A program made the translations under genes and the position numbers. Of a stretch of DNA of 64,000 bases, positions 41,791-50,304 are shown piece by piece. The stretch comes from Streptomyces mobaraensis NBRC 13819 = DSM 40847 (GTDB taxonomy: Bacteria; Actinomycetota; Actinomycetes; Streptomycetales; Streptomycetaceae), in contig NZ_CP072827.1 of assembly GCF_017916255.1 (NCBI RefSeq), forward strand, positions 4,303,501-4,367,500, in the 5' to 3' direction. The notes below the pieces were generated by a model. The model did no database searches, was not told where the DNA came from, and saw only the letters and a program-made list of their open reading frames with translations. Numbering within the stretch: the stretch's first letter is position 1; every line of letters begins with the position of its first letter.

Positions 41791-41838
41791 GCTGCGAAGC
41801 CGCGGTACCGGGTCTCCGGTGACCCGCGCCTTCGCAGC
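41791..41838. terminator. Nested hairpin after the ppk-CHAD-Nudix operon
   Basis: Outer arms GCTGCGAAG (41791-41799) and CTTCGCAGC (41830-41838), inner arms GGGTC (41810-41814) and GACCC (41821-41825). It lies between the convergent Nudix and lectin genes and could terminate both. Confidence 0.6.
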
Positions 41839-41888
41839 TGTGTTCACCGGATGCCCACCGGCTCATCCGTGACGCCGGACCGCCGATC

Positions 41889-42422
41889 TCACTTGGCCGC
41901 CCACGACTGGCTGGGAGAGCCTACGCACTCCCACACCACGAGGGGGACGCCGTTGCCGCCGACCCCCATGGCCGAGTCGATGCACAGGCCGGAGGCGTTT
42001 CTGATGGCTGACGGCGCGCTGGTGTTGAGGGTCCAGTTCTGGCTGGGCGACCCGTTGCAGTCCCAGAGGACGACCCGCGTGCCGTGGGTCCTGGCACCCG
42101 TGGCGCCGCCCGCGACGTCCAGGCACTTGCCGCCGATGGTCAGAGTGCCGGATCCGGTACTGCTCCACTTCTGGTTCGCACCGCCGTTGCAGTCCCAGAG
42201 GGCGACCTGGGTTCCGTTGGTGGTGACGTAGCCGGGGTCGTCCATACAGCGGCCGGATACGCCGGACACCAGGGTGAACGGTGAGGCGACCGCTGCTTTC
42301 GCCTGCCCTTGGGCGCCGTTGCCGACCGCGGCGGCGGGCAGGGTTCCGCATGCCAGCGCGGCCACGCCGAGCGCTGTTGCGACGATGAACCCGCGGGCTT
42401 TTGCCTGAGAGGTGAGGTTCAC
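41889..42422 (-). CDS. Secreted ricin-type beta-trefoil lectin
   Basis: 177 residues from GTG 42422, which has AAGGAG eight bases upstream. A signal peptide (KARGFIVATALGVAALACGTLPAAAVG) precedes a single ricin-B/CBM13 beta-trefoil. Three Q-x-W repeats are visible: GGANQKWSS, GSPSQNWTL and GSPSQSWAA, each preceded by a VVLWDCNG-like strand, with cysteines for internal disulfides. No catalytic domain is attached, so it probably acts as a carbohydrate-binding protein outside the cell. It lies at a synteny junction and has an unusual inverted repeat in its leader. Confidence 0.88.
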   Translation of the reverse strand: MNLTSQAKARGFIVATALGVAALACGTLPAAAVGNGAQGQAKAAVASPFTLVSGVSGRCMDDPGYVTTNGTQVALWDCNGGANQKWSSTGSGTLTIGGKCLDVAGGATGARTHGTRVVLWDCNGSPSQNWTLNTSAPSAIRNASGLCIDSAMGVGGNGVPLVVWECVGSPSQSWAAK

Positions 42423-42447
42423 GACAGTCACTCCTTCTCCGAGGAGT

Positions 42448-42506
42448 CCCCTGTTTGCACGGGGAGTGATTTCACAACAGCGCATTCCGGTTACTGCAAA
42501 CAGGGG
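42448..42506. promoter_or_regulatory. Long-spaced perfect inverted repeat in the lectin promoter/leader
   Basis: CCCCTGTTTGCA (42448-42459) and TGCAAACAGGGG (42495-42506) are perfect 12-bp complements 35 bases apart. The inner arm is a few bases before the lectin ribosome site. They may be two regulator half-sites, a hairpin in the leader RNA, or ends of a tiny mobile sequence. Confidence 0.6.
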
Positions 42507-42628
42507 GCAAGCGCGCGTTTCACCCGAACGGTGCATCAGTGCGCTTATATGTGCCGTTTCGCGAGGGACGGCCAAGCGTCCGGAGCGCGCACCCGCCAGG
42601 CCCCCGCCGAGGGACGGACCGGGGCACC

Positions 42629-43444
42629 TCACCCCCGCGGGGCCACCGCCTCCCACCGCACCGTGACCTCCCCCTGCCGCCACCGCCGCACCCCGTCGGC
42701 CACCGGCCAGTCCCCGGCGAGGGACGACACCGACCTGATCCACCGCTGCCGGGCCCCCAGCGAAGCGTAGGGAGCGGCAGCGGCCCAAGCCCGATCGAAA
42801 TCGCGCAGAAAAGCATGCACGGGTTCCCCCGGCACGTTCCGGTGGATGAGCGCCTTGGGCAGCCGCTCCGCCAGATCCGACGGAGCGCCCAGCGACCCGA
42901 GCCGGGTCGCGAACGTGACCGTCCGCGGCCCCTCCGGGCCGAGCGCGACCCACACGTGCCGCCGCCCGATCTCGTCGCAGGTGCCCTCGACGAGCAGCCC
43001 GTCCGGGGCGAGCCGGGCGCACAGCCGCGCCCAGACGGCGGCGACCGAGTCCTCGTCGTACTGCCGCAGCACGTTCGCGGCCCGGATGATCAGCGGTCGG
43101 CGGCCGGCCGCGAGGGGCACCTCGAAGCCGCCGTGGGCGAAGGCCAGCCCGTCCCGTTCGTAGGGCACGGCCGCGGCCACCCGCGCCGGGTCGATCTCGA
43201 CGCCGACCACCCGGGCGTCGGCGCGCACCCGGCGCAGCCGGTCCAGCAGCTCGACGGCGGTCCAGGGGGCGGCTCCGTAGCCGAGGTCGACGGCGACGGG
43301 GTCGGCGGCGCGGCGCAGGGCGGCGGCGTGGGTGGCGGTGATCCAGCGGTCCATCCGGCGCAACCGGTTCGGGTTGGTCGTGCCGCGGGTGGCCGTCCCG
43401 ACGGGGCGGTGCGGCGGGGCGGGGGCGGGTCGGGCGGCGGCCAT
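42629..43444 (-). CDS. Class I SAM-dependent methyltransferase
   Basis: 271 residues. The SAM-binding region is visible as PVAVDLGYGAAPWTAVELLDRLRRV near residue 50, a variant of the G-x-G-x-G loop, followed by VVGVEIDPARV and the later LLVEGTCDEIGRRHVWVAL. Substrate unknown; a conserved Streptomyces protein next to mshA. TACGCT (43451-43456) is six bases before ATG 43444, so the transcript is probably leaderless. It is divergent from mshA. Confidence 0.82.
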   Translation of the reverse strand: MAAARPAPAPPHRPVGTATRGTTNPNRLRRMDRWITATHAAALRRAADPVAVDLGYGAAPWTAVELLDRLRRVRADARVVGVEIDPARVAAAVPYERDGLAFAHGGFEVPLAAGRRPLIIRAANVLRQYDEDSVAAVWARLCARLAPDGLLVEGTCDEIGRRHVWVALGPEGPRTVTFATRLGSLGAPSDLAERLPKALIHRNVPGEPVHAFLRDFDRAWAAAAPYASLGARQRWIRSVSSLAGDWPVADGVRRWRQGEVTVRWEAVAPRG

Positions 43445-43633
43445 GTACCGAGCGTAAGCGCTTCCGCTTCGGCGCCGGTCCGTGAGGGTCGCATCACTCT
43501 TTGGTAAAGGAGGGAAGGGGAATCCCCGGCCCCGTGTTCGAAGGGTTGACCCCTGCATCAGGCCCCCTGGATCAAGCCCCCTGACGCATCAGACCCACGC
43601 ACGCCCCCCACAGGCGGACGGAGGACCCGAACG

Positions 43634-45001
43634 GTGAGCCAGTACGCACCCCGGCGCGGCACGCGCCGCACCCGTACGCATGGCAGCCCCTTCTCCCGGC
43701 CCCAGCAGTTCCTGCGCCGCGCGCAGGGCCGGCTGCCGCGCCGCGTCGCGATGCTCAGCGTCCACACGTCGCCGCTGCACCAGCCCGGCACGGGCGACGC
43801 GGGCGGCATGAACGTCTACATCGTCGAGCTCGCCAAGCGGCTCGCCGCGCTCGGCATCGAGGTGGAGGTCTTCACCCGGGCGACCACCGGGCAGCTGCCG
43901 CCCGCCGTGGAGCTGGCGCCCGGCGTCCTCGTCCGGCACATCGACGCGGGCCCGTACGAGGGGCTGGCGAAGGAGGAGCTGCCGGCCCAGCTGTGCGCCT
44001 TCACGCACGGGGTGACGCAGGCGTGGGCGGGCCACCGGCCGGGCTACTACGACCTCGTCCACTCGCACTACTGGCTGTCCGGCCACGTCGGCTGGCTGGC
44101 GGCCGACCGCTGGGGCGTGCCGCTGGTGCACGCGATGCACACGATGGCCAAGGTGAAGAACGCGGCGCTGGCCGAGGGCGACACCCCGGAGCCGCAGGCC
44201 CGGGTGATCGGCGAGACGCAGATCGTCCGCGCGGCCGACCGGCTGATCGCCAACACGGAGGGGGAGGCGGAGGAGCTGATCCGGCACTACGACGCGGACC
44301 CGGACAAGGTCGCCGTCGTCCACCCGGGCGTCAACCTGGAGCGGTTCCGGGAGGCCGACGGCCGGGCCGCCGCCCGCGAGCGGCTGGGGCTGCCGCAGGA
44401 CGCGCTGGTCCCGCTGTTCGCCGGCCGGATCCAGCCGCTGAAGGCGCCCGACGTGCTGCTGCGCGCGGTGGCCGAGCTGCTGGACCGCCGGCCCGCGCTG
44501 CGGTCCCGGATCGTCGTCCCGGTGGTCGGCGGTCCGAGCGGCAGCGGCCTGGCGAAGCCGGAGGAGCTCCAGAAGCTGGCCGCCCGGCTGGGCATCGCGG
44601 ACGTGGTCAGATTCCGTCCGCCGGTCGACCAGGAGCGGCTCGCGATGTGGTACCGCGCGGCATCCGTGCTGGTGATGCCCTCGTACAGCGAGTCGTTCGG
44701 TCTGGTGGCGGTGGAGGCGCAGGCGTGCGGCACGCCGGTCGTCGCGGCGGCGGTGGGCGGGCTCCCGGTGGCGGTCCGGGACGGGACCAGCGGTTTCCTG
44801 GTGGACGGGCACGACCCCGTCGACTACGCGCGGGCGCTCGAACGCTTCGCGGACGCGCCGGAGCTCGCGGACACGATGGGCGCCGCGGCGGCGGCGCACG
44901 CCCGGTCCTTCGGCTGGGACACGGCCGCCGCCGCCACGGCCGCCGTGTACACCGAGGCGATCGGCGAACGGCGGCGTCGCCTACGCTCGTCGCATGTCTG
45001 A
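43634..45001 (+). CDS. mshA: D-inositol-3-phosphate glycosyltransferase MshA
   Basis: 455 residues, GT4 family. It has the MshA N-terminal block [45 protein letters not shown], the donor-binding [15 protein letters not shown], and the E-x7-E motif in [23 protein letters not shown]. It joins UDP-GlcNAc and inositol-1-phosphate, the first step of mycothiol synthesis. GTG 43634 is preceded by GGACGGAGGACC. The YbjN-domain gene starts inside its 3' end. mshD, the last step, lies 9 kb away in this window. Confidence 0.94.
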   Translation: MSQYAPRRGTRRTRTHGSPFSRPQQFLRRAQGRLPRRVAMLSVHTSPLHQPGTGDAGGMNVYIVELAKRLAALGIEVEVFTRATTGQLPPAVELAPGVLVRHIDAGPYEGLAKEELPAQLCAFTHGVTQAWAGHRPGYYDLVHSHYWLSGHVGWLAADRWGVPLVHAMHTMAKVKNAALAEGDTPEPQARVIGETQIVRAADRLIANTEGEAEELIRHYDADPDKVAVVHPGVNLERFREADGRAAARERLGLPQDALVPLFAGRIQPLKAPDVLLRAVAELLDRRPALRSRIVVPVVGGPSGSGLAKPEELQKLAARLGIADVVRFRPPVDQERLAMWYRAASVLVMPSYSESFGLVAVEAQACGTPVVAAAVGGLPVAVRDGTSGFLVDGHDPVDYARALERFADAPELADTMGAAAAAHARSFGWDTAAAATAAVYTEAIGERRRRLRSSHV

Positions 45002-45521
45002 ACGGCACATGTCCGACGCGAGGACCGTCATCGAGCGCACGCTCGCCGAGGCCGCGATCGAGTGGGAGAGCCCGGCCGACGGCACGTACGTCGTGAAGCT
45101 GCCCGGTACCCGCAAGCTGTCGACGACCGTGTCGCTGGTCGTCGGCAACCACTCCCTCTCCGTCAACGCCTTCGTGGTGCGCCGCCCCGACGAGAACCAC
45201 GAGGCGGTGCACCGCTGGCTGCTGGAGCGCAACACCCGGCTGTACGGCGTCGCCTACGCGGTCGACCACCTCGGTGACGTCTACCTCGTCGGGCGGCTGC
45301 CGCTGGCGGCCGTGACGCCGGAGGAGGTCGACCGGATCCTCGGCGTGGTGCTGGAGAACGCGGACGGCAGCTTCAACACCTTGCTGGAGATGGGGTTCGC
45401 GAGCGCGATCCGCAAGGAGTACGCGTGGCGCACCGCGCGGGGCGAGTCCACGCGCAACCTGGAGGCGTTCGGGCGGCTGACGGGGGAGGGGCGCACGGAG
45501 GCTGACGGCCCGTCGGCCTGA
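44994..45521 (+). CDS. YbjN domain protein
   Basis: 175 residues with a YbjN-type domain ([55 protein letters not shown], then [12 protein letters not shown] [12 protein letters not shown] and a helical C-terminus). The fold resembles type III secretion chaperones and the gene regularly follows mshA in Streptomyces; function unknown. It overlaps mshA by eight bases but also has its own TACGCT (44982-44987) six bases before ATG, within mshA, so it may be both co-transcribed and made from a leaderless mRNA. Confidence 0.85.
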   Translation: MSERHMSDARTVIERTLAEAAIEWESPADGTYVVKLPGTRKLSTTVSLVVGNHSLSVNAFVVRRPDENHEAVHRWLLERNTRLYGVAYAVDHLGDVYLVGRLPLAAVTPEEVDRILGVVLENADGSFNTLLEMGFASAIRKEYAWRTARGESTRNLEAFGRLTGEGRTEADGPSA

Positions 45522-45528
45522 CGCCCCC

Positions 45529-46800
45529 TCAGGCGGACTGCGGCGCGGGCCGTTCCTCCCGGTTCGCGCCTCCCGCGTACACCGCGTCCATGGCGCCCTC
45601 CTCCGGCAGGTTCCGGGTCAGCAGCCAGTAGCCGGCCGCCGCGAAGGTGCCGATCACCGCGCACCCGGCCCAGAGCACGTCGGCGCCGAACTCCTCGATG
45701 ACCGCGCCGCCCGTCAGCGGCGCGACCAGGGCCGACAGCGTCCAGGACAGCGAGAACACACCCTGGTAGCGGCCCCGGGCGTGGCGCGGCGAGAAGCGCA
45801 CCACCATGCCGGACTGGGTGGGGGCGTTGACGATCTCGGCGAGCGTCCAGACGGCGATGGTCAGCGCGAAGAAGCCGACCGAGCCGGCGAACGCGGTCAG
45901 GCCGAAGCCGTACCCGGCGAGCAGGGCGGAGAAGACCAGCAGCATCCGGGGGTCGCGGCGTTCGATGAGGCGGGTCACCGGGATCTGGAGGGCGACGATC
46001 ATGATGCCGTTGACGGCCATGACCATGCCGTAGTCCTGGGTGGAGAGCCCCGCCCGGCCCATCGCCACCGGCAGCGCGACCGAGCTCTGCGTGAAGAGGA
46101 GCGCGACCAGGAAGGCCAGGCCGGTGACGCCCATGAACCGCCCGTCGCGCAGGACCGTGCCCAGCCCCACGGCGGGCGCCGCCTCGCCGGCGGCCGACGG
46201 CGCGGCCGGCTCGGGCCGCGACTCGGGGAGCGTGAAGTAGGCCAGGACGGCGCAGGCCAGCGTGATCGCGGCCTCGCCGAGGAAGCCGGCCAGGTAGCTG
46301 TACTCGGCGACGAACCCGGCCGCCGTGGAGGAGATCGCGAAGCCGAGGTTGATCGCCCAGTAGTTGATCGAGTACGCCCGCAGCCGGTCCTCGGGCCGGA
46401 CGATGTCGGCCATCATCGCGGTGACGGCGGGCCGCGAGGAGTTGCTCGCCAGTCCCACCAGGAAGGCGGCGCCGGAGATCGACACGGGGTCGTGCACGAA
46501 GCCGAGCAGCGCCACCGAGGCGGCCGTCCCGACCTGGGCGATCATCAGGGTGGGCCGCCGTCCCAGCCGGTCGGTCAGCACCCCCGCCCCGACCGAGGCG
46601 ATCACCCCGCCGAGGCCGTGCAGGGCGGCGACCAGCCCGGCGAAGAACGCGGAGTAGCCGCGCTCCAGCGTCAGGTACAGGGCGAGGAAGGTGGCGACGA
46701 ACGAGCCCAGCCGGTTGACCAGCGTGCAGAGCCACAGCCACCAGAACGCGCGGGGGAGTCCCGCCACGCTTTCCCTCGCCGCTCTGCCCATCCGCGTCAT
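45529..46800 (-). CDS. MFS transporter
   Basis: 423 residues, 12 predicted helices. The motif A loop GVLTDRLGRRPTLMIAQVG lies between helices 2 and 3, with helix 5 features around GLASNSSRPAVTAMMADIV; the central loop after helix 6 is Pro/Ala-rich. It resembles MdtH/YfcJ-type exporters of unknown substrate. The start at ATG 46800 (MTRMGRAARE) was chosen from the position of the first helix. It is convergent to the YbjN gene and divergent from the phosphoglycerate mutase gene. Confidence 0.87.
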   Translation of the reverse strand: MTRMGRAARESVAGLPRAFWWLWLCTLVNRLGSFVATFLALYLTLERGYSAFFAGLVAALHGLGGVIASVGAGVLTDRLGRRPTLMIAQVGTAASVALLGFVHDPVSISGAAFLVGLASNSSRPAVTAMMADIVRPEDRLRAYSINYWAINLGFAISSTAAGFVAEYSYLAGFLGEAAITLACAVLAYFTLPESRPEPAAPSAAGEAAPAVGLGTVLRDGRFMGVTGLAFLVALLFTQSSVALPVAMGRAGLSTQDYGMVMAVNGIMIVALQIPVTRLIERRDPRMLLVFSALLAGYGFGLTAFAGSVGFFALTIAVWTLAEIVNAPTQSGMVVRFSPRHARGRYQGVFSLSWTLSALVAPLTGGAVIEEFGADVLWAGCAVIGTFAAAGYWLLTRNLPEEGAMDAVYAGGANREERPAPQSA

Positions 46801-46943
46801 CACGCGTCCGCCCCCCTGTGGTAAGTGTCCTCTCGGTGCTCCGCACATTACGAGCGTCTGGCGTGGGCACGCCATTCAATTGACGGGGTGCGTCAAATGA
46901 CGCCGTGAGCGGCACCCCGGGCCCGTCGATTACGCTCAAGGGC

Positions 46944-47705
46944 ATGGCCGACGCACCGTACAAGCTCATCCTCCTCCGCCACGGCGAGAGCGAGTGGAAC
47001 GCGAAGAACCTGTTCACCGGCTGGGTGGACGTCAACCTGAACGAGAAGGGCGAGAAGGAGGCCGTCCGCGGCGGAGAACTGCTCAAGGACGCCGGCCTGC
47101 TCCCTGACGTGGTCCACACCTCCCTCCAGAAGCGCGCCATCCGCACCGCGCAGCTGGCCCTGGAGGCGGCCGACCGCCACTGGATCCCCGTCCACCGCTC
47201 CTGGCGCCTGAACGAGCGCCACTACGGCGCCCTCCAGGGCAAGGACAAGGCCCAGACCCTGGCGGAGTTCGGCGAGGAGCAGTTCATGCTCTGGCGCCGC
47301 TCCTACGACACTCCGCCGCCCGTCCTGGAGGACGGCTCCGAGTTCTCCCAGAGCGACGACCCGCGCTACGCCTCCATCCCCCCGGAGCTGCGCCCCCGCA
47401 CCGAGTGCCTCAAGGACGTCGTCGTCCGCATGCTGCCGTACTGGTACGACGGCATCGTCCCGGACCTGCTGGCCGGCCGCACCGTCCTCGTCGCCGCCCA
47501 CGGCAACTCGCTGCGCGCCCTGGTCAAGCACCTGGACGGCATCTCCGACGCCGACATCGCGGGCCTGAACATCCCCACCGGCATCCCGCTCGCCTACGAG
47601 CTCGACGCCGACTTCCGCCCGGTCGTCCCCGGCGGCACCTACCTCGACCCGGAGGCCGCCAAGGCCGCGATCGAGGCCGTGAAGAACCAGGGCAAGAAGA
47701 AGTAG
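46944..47705 (+). CDS. gpmA: 2,3-bisphosphoglycerate-dependent phosphoglycerate mutase
   Basis: 253 residues, the length of the S. coelicolor enzyme. The phosphohistidine motif [12 protein letters not shown], the [17 protein letters not shown] block, [16 protein letters not shown] and [17 protein letters not shown] give a complete active site. It converts 3- and 2-phosphoglycerate in glycolysis. The start at ATG 46944 has TACGCT (46931-46936) seven bases upstream, so leaderless transcription is likely; a longer in-frame start at 46905 would precede the promoter. Confidence 0.95.
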   Translation: MADAPYKLILLRHGESEWNAKNLFTGWVDVNLNEKGEKEAVRGGELLKDAGLLPDVVHTSLQKRAIRTAQLALEAADRHWIPVHRSWRLNERHYGALQGKDKAQTLAEFGEEQFMLWRRSYDTPPPVLEDGSEFSQSDDPRYASIPPELRPRTECLKDVVVRMLPYWYDGIVPDLLAGRTVLVAAHGNSLRALVKHLDGISDADIAGLNIPTGIPLAYELDADFRPVVPGGTYLDPEAAKAAIEAVKNQGKKK

Positions 47706-47735
47706 CCCGGCGGCCGGAAGCATCCCGGTGCGGGC

Positions 47736-47774
47736 AAGGGCCCCCGAGGCGGCGTCGGCCGCCCGGGGGCCCTT
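47736..47774. terminator. Terminator between gpmA and the metallothionein-like gene
   Basis: AAGGGCCCCC (47736-47745) pairs with GGGGGCCCTT (47765-47774), extended inward by G/C pairs. It serves convergent transcripts. Confidence 0.8.
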
Positions 47775-47800
47775 CCCGTGAGTGACGTGGACGAGGCGTG

Positions 47801-47938
47801 TCAGCCGCAGCCTCCGCCGCACTGGCAGGAGCCGCCCTGCTGGCAGCCGCAACTGCAGCTCGGACCGCACTGGCATCCGCTCATCGCGGGTGCTGCGGGG
47901 GCCACGCGCTCAGGGATGTTCGCGAGAGAACCGGTCAT
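47801..47938 (-). CDS. 45-residue cysteine-rich metallothionein-like peptide
   Basis: Starts MTGSLANIPERVAPAAPAMS and then has eight cysteines in the last 24 residues, spaced C-x-C-x3-C-x-C-x-C-x5-C-x-C-x3-C with Gly, Gln and Ser between. Such C-x-C clusters bind Cu(I), Zn or Cd in metallothioneins. GAGGAGG lies six bases before ATG 47938, so the ORF is very likely translated. The N-terminal 20 residues lack cysteine. It stands alone between gpmA (convergent) and phoU (same strand, upstream). A cysteine-rich RiPP precursor is an alternative, but no modifying enzymes are near. Confidence 0.75.
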   Translation of the reverse strand: MTGSLANIPERVAPAAPAMSGCQCGPSCSCGCQQGGSCQCGGGCG

Positions 47939-48069
47939 GCGGTACCTCCTCGATGGTGGTCTGCCACAGACCACTCAACGCTCACCCGGCGTCCGTCGTC
48001 AATGCGCTCGGTGTACGAGTGTGTGGGCGCACCGGGTGCGTCAGGGGGCGTACGGGCGCACGCGGGGTA

Positions 48070-48759
48070 TCACGAACTCTCCCCCGCGCCGGGGGCGCCC
48101 GCCGTCTGGTTGAGCTCGTCGGCGTGCTCCCCGGTGACCAGGTAGACGACGCGTTTGGCGACCGAGACGGCGTGGTCGGCGAACCGCTCGTAGTAGCGGC
48201 CCAGCAGGGTCACGTCCACGGCCGTCTCGATGCCGTGCTGCCAGCGGTCGTCCATCAGGTGCTGGAAGAGGGCGCGGTGCAGCAGGTCCATGGCGTCGTC
48301 GTCCTGCTCCAGCTGGAGCGCGAGGTCCACGTCCTTGGTGATCAGCACCTCGCCCGCCTTGGCCATCAGCCGCTGGGCGAGCTGGCCCATCTCCAGCACC
48401 GTGGAGTGCAGGTCGCGCGGGACCGCCGTGTCCGGGAAGCGCAGCCGGGCGAGCTTCGCGACGTGCTGCGCGAGGTCGCCGGAGCGCTCCAGGTCGGCGC
48501 TCATCCGCAGGGACGTGACCACGATCCGCAGGTCGGTGGCGACCGGTTGCTGCCGGGCCAGCAGCGCGATGGCCCGCGCCTCCAGGTCCCGCTGGAGGTC
48601 GTCCACCTTGCTGTCGCCGGCGATCACGGCCTCCGCGAGCTTGAGGTCCGCGTCCAGGATCGCCGTCGTGGCACGCCCTATGGCGGAGCCGACGAGCCGC
48701 GCCATTTCGACCAGCCCGTCGCCTATCGAGTCCAGCTCCTCGTGGTACGCGTCCCGCAT
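48070..48759 (-). CDS. phoU: Phosphate signalling protein PhoU
   Basis: 229 residues, two PhoU repeats of three helices each; the metal-binding motif E(D)x3(D)-type occurs in DLERSGDLAQHVAKLAR and RYYERFADHAVSVAKRVVYLVTGE. The ATG start at 48759 begins MRDAYHEELDSIGDG. It signals sufficient phosphate to the PhoR kinase. Divergent from phoR-phoP with a shared PHO box region, the standard streptomycete layout. Confidence 0.95.
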   Translation of the reverse strand: MRDAYHEELDSIGDGLVEMARLVGSAIGRATTAILDADLKLAEAVIAGDSKVDDLQRDLEARAIALLARQQPVATDLRIVVTSLRMSADLERSGDLAQHVAKLARLRFPDTAVPRDLHSTVLEMGQLAQRLMAKAGEVLITKDVDLALQLEQDDDAMDLLHRALFQHLMDDRWQHGIETAVDVTLLGRYYERFADHAVSVAKRVVYLVTGEHADELNQTAGAPGAGESS

Positions 48760-48865
48760 CGTGTCCTTCTCTCGCTTCGAGTGGTGCGGCGGCCGGGCCG
48801 TGCGTTCGGTGATTCTCGGGCCGCCCGGTACCACGATCCGGCCGGAACGCGACGGGTGTCGACCC

Positions 48866-48909
48866 CCGGAGTGAACCACCGCCGACCTCAAGGTGAACTC
48901 TCGGCAACG
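48866..48909 (-). promoter_or_regulatory. PHO box (PhoP operator) between phoU and phoRP
   Basis: On the minus strand four successive 11-base units read CGTTGCCGAGA, GTTCACCTTGA, GGTCGGCGGTG and GTTCACTCCGG, the PhoP direct-repeat pattern with two near-consensus GTTCACC-type units. The location between phoU and phoRP matches the known autoregulatory PHO boxes of S. coelicolor. Confidence 0.82.
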
Positions 48910-48971
48910 TGTGTTCGAGGCGCCCCCCATTTGGCTGTGGGGCTGTCGGTGCCCCCGCATAACCTGGAGGC

Positions 48972-50228
48972 ATGAACGTGGACGCGGCCGTCGCCGCAGC
49001 GGCAGCCCTCGCCGGCCTGTGCACCGGTGTGATCGCCATGCTGGCGTTCCGCTGGAGCGAGCGCGACCAGGCGCGCCCCAGCCGCAGCTCGCTGCACACC
49101 GACGCGGTCCTGCCGCCCGGTGTCGACACCGTCCTGTCCGTGCTGCGGTCCTCCGCCGTCGTCCTCGACGAGGGCGACGCGGTCGTCAAGGCCAGCTCGG
49201 CGGCGTACGCCCTCGGCCTGGTGCGCGGCGGCCGGCTCGCCGTGGACGCCATGCTCCAGATGGCCCGCGACACCCGCCGCGACGGGGAGATACGCCAGGT
49301 CGAGCTGGACCTGCCGCGCCGCGGCACCGGCCGGGGGGAGGCCCTCGCGGTCTCCGCGCGGGTGGCGCCGCTGGGCTCCCGCCTGGTCCTGCTGCTGGTC
49401 GAGGACCTCACGGAGGCGCGCCGCATCGAGGCCGTCCGCCGGGACTTCGTCGCCAACGTCAGCCACGAGCTCAAGACCCCGGTCGGCGCGCTGTCCCTGC
49501 TCTCCGAGGCCGTGATGGACGCCAGCGACGACCCCGAGGCCGTCACCCGCTTCGCCGGCCGGATGCAGATCGAGGCCACCCGGCTGACCAACCTGGTCCA
49601 GGAGCTGATCGACCTCTCCCGGGTGCAGAACGACGACCCCCTGGAGGACGCCGAGCCCGTCCGCGTGGACGAGCTCGTCGCCGAGGCCGTCGACCGCTGC
49701 CGCCACCAGGCCGGCACCAAGCAGATCACCATGGCCTCGGGAGGCGCCGCCGGCCTGCACGTCTGGGGCAACCGGGGCCAGCTCGCAGCGGCCCTCGGCA
49801 ACCTCGTCGAGAACGCCGTCAACTACAGCCCCGCCCGCACCCGCGTGGGCATCGCCGCCCGCCGGGTGGCCGCGCCCGGCGGCGATCTGATCGAGATAGC
49901 CGTCACCGACCAGGGCATCGGCATATCCGAGAAGGACCGCGAGCGGGTCTTCGAGCGCTTCTACCGCGTCGACCCCGCCCGCTCCCGCGCCACCGGCGGC
50001 ACCGGGCTCGGCCTGTCGATCGTCAAGCACGTGGCCGCGTCGCACGGCGGCGAGGTCACCGTCTGGAGCGCAGAGGGCCAGGGCTCCACCTTCACCCTCC
50101 GCCTCCCGGAGGCGGGCGTCGGCCGCGACCGGCTTCGCCTGCGCCGCCTGGACACCGACGATCCCCAGGACGCGGCCGAGGCGACGGGCCACCTCCACGG
50201 CCTCGCCACGCCGGAACCGCACCGGTGA
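48972..50228 (+). CDS. phoR: Sensor histidine kinase PhoR (SenX3-like)
   Basis: 418 residues. One N-terminal membrane helix (AAVAAAAALAGLCTGVIAMLAF), a PAS-like region (residues about 50-145), HisKA with phosphoacceptor His165 (VSHELKTPVGALSLL), and HATPase_c boxes NLVENAVNYSP, DQGIGI and GTGLGLSIVKH. It phosphorylates PhoP under phosphate limitation. TAACCT (48960-48965) is six bases before ATG, while GGAGG also lies close, so a very short or absent leader is likely. Confidence 0.94.
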   Translation: MNVDAAVAAAAALAGLCTGVIAMLAFRWSERDQARPSRSSLHTDAVLPPGVDTVLSVLRSSAVVLDEGDAVVKASSAAYALGLVRGGRLAVDAMLQMARDTRRDGEIRQVELDLPRRGTGRGEALAVSARVAPLGSRLVLLLVEDLTEARRIEAVRRDFVANVSHELKTPVGALSLLSEAVMDASDDPEAVTRFAGRMQIEATRLTNLVQELIDLSRVQNDDPLEDAEPVRVDELVAEAVDRCRHQAGTKQITMASGGAAGLHVWGNRGQLAAALGNLVENAVNYSPARTRVGIAARRVAAPGGDLIEIAVTDQGIGISEKDRERVFERFYRVDPARSRATGGTGLGLSIVKHVAASHGGEVTVWSAEGQGSTFTLRLPEAGVGRDRLRLRRLDTDDPQDAAEATGHLHGLATPEPHR

Positions 50229-50304
50229 GTCACCCGCGCCCCGCGCGCCCCGCCGTCTTCTTCCGCCCGCACCGCCAGAACGAGATCCGACCGGAGGTCG
50301 CCCC

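Noticed and set aside
41889..42506. Insertion sequence or genomic island at the junction
   Set aside because: No transposase or integrase, no tRNA, no target duplication. The 12-bp inverted repeat encloses only promoter sequence of the lectin gene.
47736..47774. Possible small RNA or tRNA-like fold after gpmA
   Set aside because: The sequence is a simple terminator stem; no tRNA arms, anticodon loop or TTC box can be drawn. I found no tRNA or rRNA anywhere in the window.
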